From: Prostheceraeus crozeri
Taxonomy: Eukaryota; Platyhelminthes; Polycladida; Euryleptidae
Assembly (NCBI GenBank): GCA_907163375.1
Contig: CAJQUW010011534.1
Coordinates: forward strand, 370,341-434,340
Direction: 5' to 3'
DNA length: 64,000 nt
Below, in pieces: positions 63,696 to 64,000 of this stretch. A program made the translations under genes and the position numbers. Below the pieces are notes generated by a model. The model was not told the origin of the DNA. It did not search any database and worked only from the letters and a program-made list of their open reading frames with translations. How positions within the stretch are numbered: the first letter of the stretch is position 1; the number at the start of each line of letters is the position of its first letter.

Positions 63696-64000
63696 TACGC
63701 CATCATTACAAAGGAAAAAGTTCAGAGTTAAGAGGAGGGTAGGAATTTAAAATTATTAACGTTTAAACAAATAACTTTTGTTAATTCAATTCAATCAACG
63801 AAAGTTATTAATTAGTAATGAAAATTAAGTAAGTAAATTAATTATTTGGTAAATTAATTAAATATTATTTTCCAGTAGAATCAGCGCCAAATTTGAAAAA
63901 TCAGCTGTTGACTCTGAGTGAATAAATCGCAAAATTTTGTTGAACGTATCGTGAACTGTGACTGAATAGAATTTAGATCGGCATTCTCTGAAGCTGTTAT
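63696..64000. other. AT-rich sequence at the right edge
   Basis: Runs of TTAATTAA-like sequence between 63750 and 63870; no gene recognised. Confidence 0.4.

Overview
This window is animal nuclear DNA: AT-rich, intron-containing, with a eukaryotic tRNA gene, Pol III SINEs, polyadenylation signals and at least eight kinds of animal transposon (hAT, Tc1/mariner, piggyBac, Harbinger, P-element/THAP, Penelope-like, CR1-like LINE, other non-LTR relics). There are no operons, ribosome binding sites or CRISPR arrays. The mixture fits an invertebrate genome rich in old transposons. The species cannot be named from the sequence alone.

Host genes. The one host protein gene identified with confidence is a homologue of C16orf89 (UPF0764 family) on the + strand. 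A conserved exon at 9192-9353 and the last coding exon at 35617-36104 join in the same codon phase across a 26.3 kb intron. The junction recreates the family's DGCSSH motif. The invertebrate protein then continues into a charged, probably coiled-coil stretch and a membrane segment. Earlier exons were not found and probably lie to the left. A tRNA-Gln(TTG) gene sits at 2702-2773 on the minus strand. Two weak candidate 3' exons of other genes lie at 39231-39506 (+) and 42343-42474 (-).

Layout. 1-2283: the right-hand part of a hAT-like element with GGAGCC-rich ends. 3.15-5.45 kb: a 110-116 bp minisatellite at two loci in opposite orientation. 6.33-8.06 kb: a Tc1/mariner-like element with 172-174 bp terminal inverted repeats and a broken transposase. 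9.4-35.6 kb: the giant C16orf89 intron, filled with MITEs, hairpins, SINE pieces, two CR1-like LINE relics (16.1 and 33.4-33.9 kb), two other retroelement tails (26.7 and 28.4 kb) and a hAT-type element with a perfect 8-bp target duplication (34.0-34.9 kb).

39.8-42.25 kb: a complete piggyBac element between TTAA sites, with catalytic D-D-D intact but two in-frame stops. 44.05-50.89 kb: a nested stack. A truncated Penelope-like element is framed by inverted repeats of about 200 bp. The left repeat was hit by a 3.7 kb Harbinger element (Myb/SANT-like gene plus HARBI1-type nuclease), the right repeat by a 670 bp element, and the Penelope body by a 603 bp foldback element. 51.56-55.87 kb: a P-element-like transposon with a THAP gene and a 741-codon transposase frame offset by one frameshift. 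55.9-64 kb: no recognised gene, with tRNA-derived SINEs and two long inverted-repeat elements at 61.2-62.5 and 63.3-63.7 kb.

The strongest leads are the nested Penelope locus, the near-perfect 282-bp palindrome inside it, the nearly intact P-element and Harbinger copies, and the membrane-extended C16orf89 homologue. All identifications come from reading the sequence and remembered family motifs. No database search was run.
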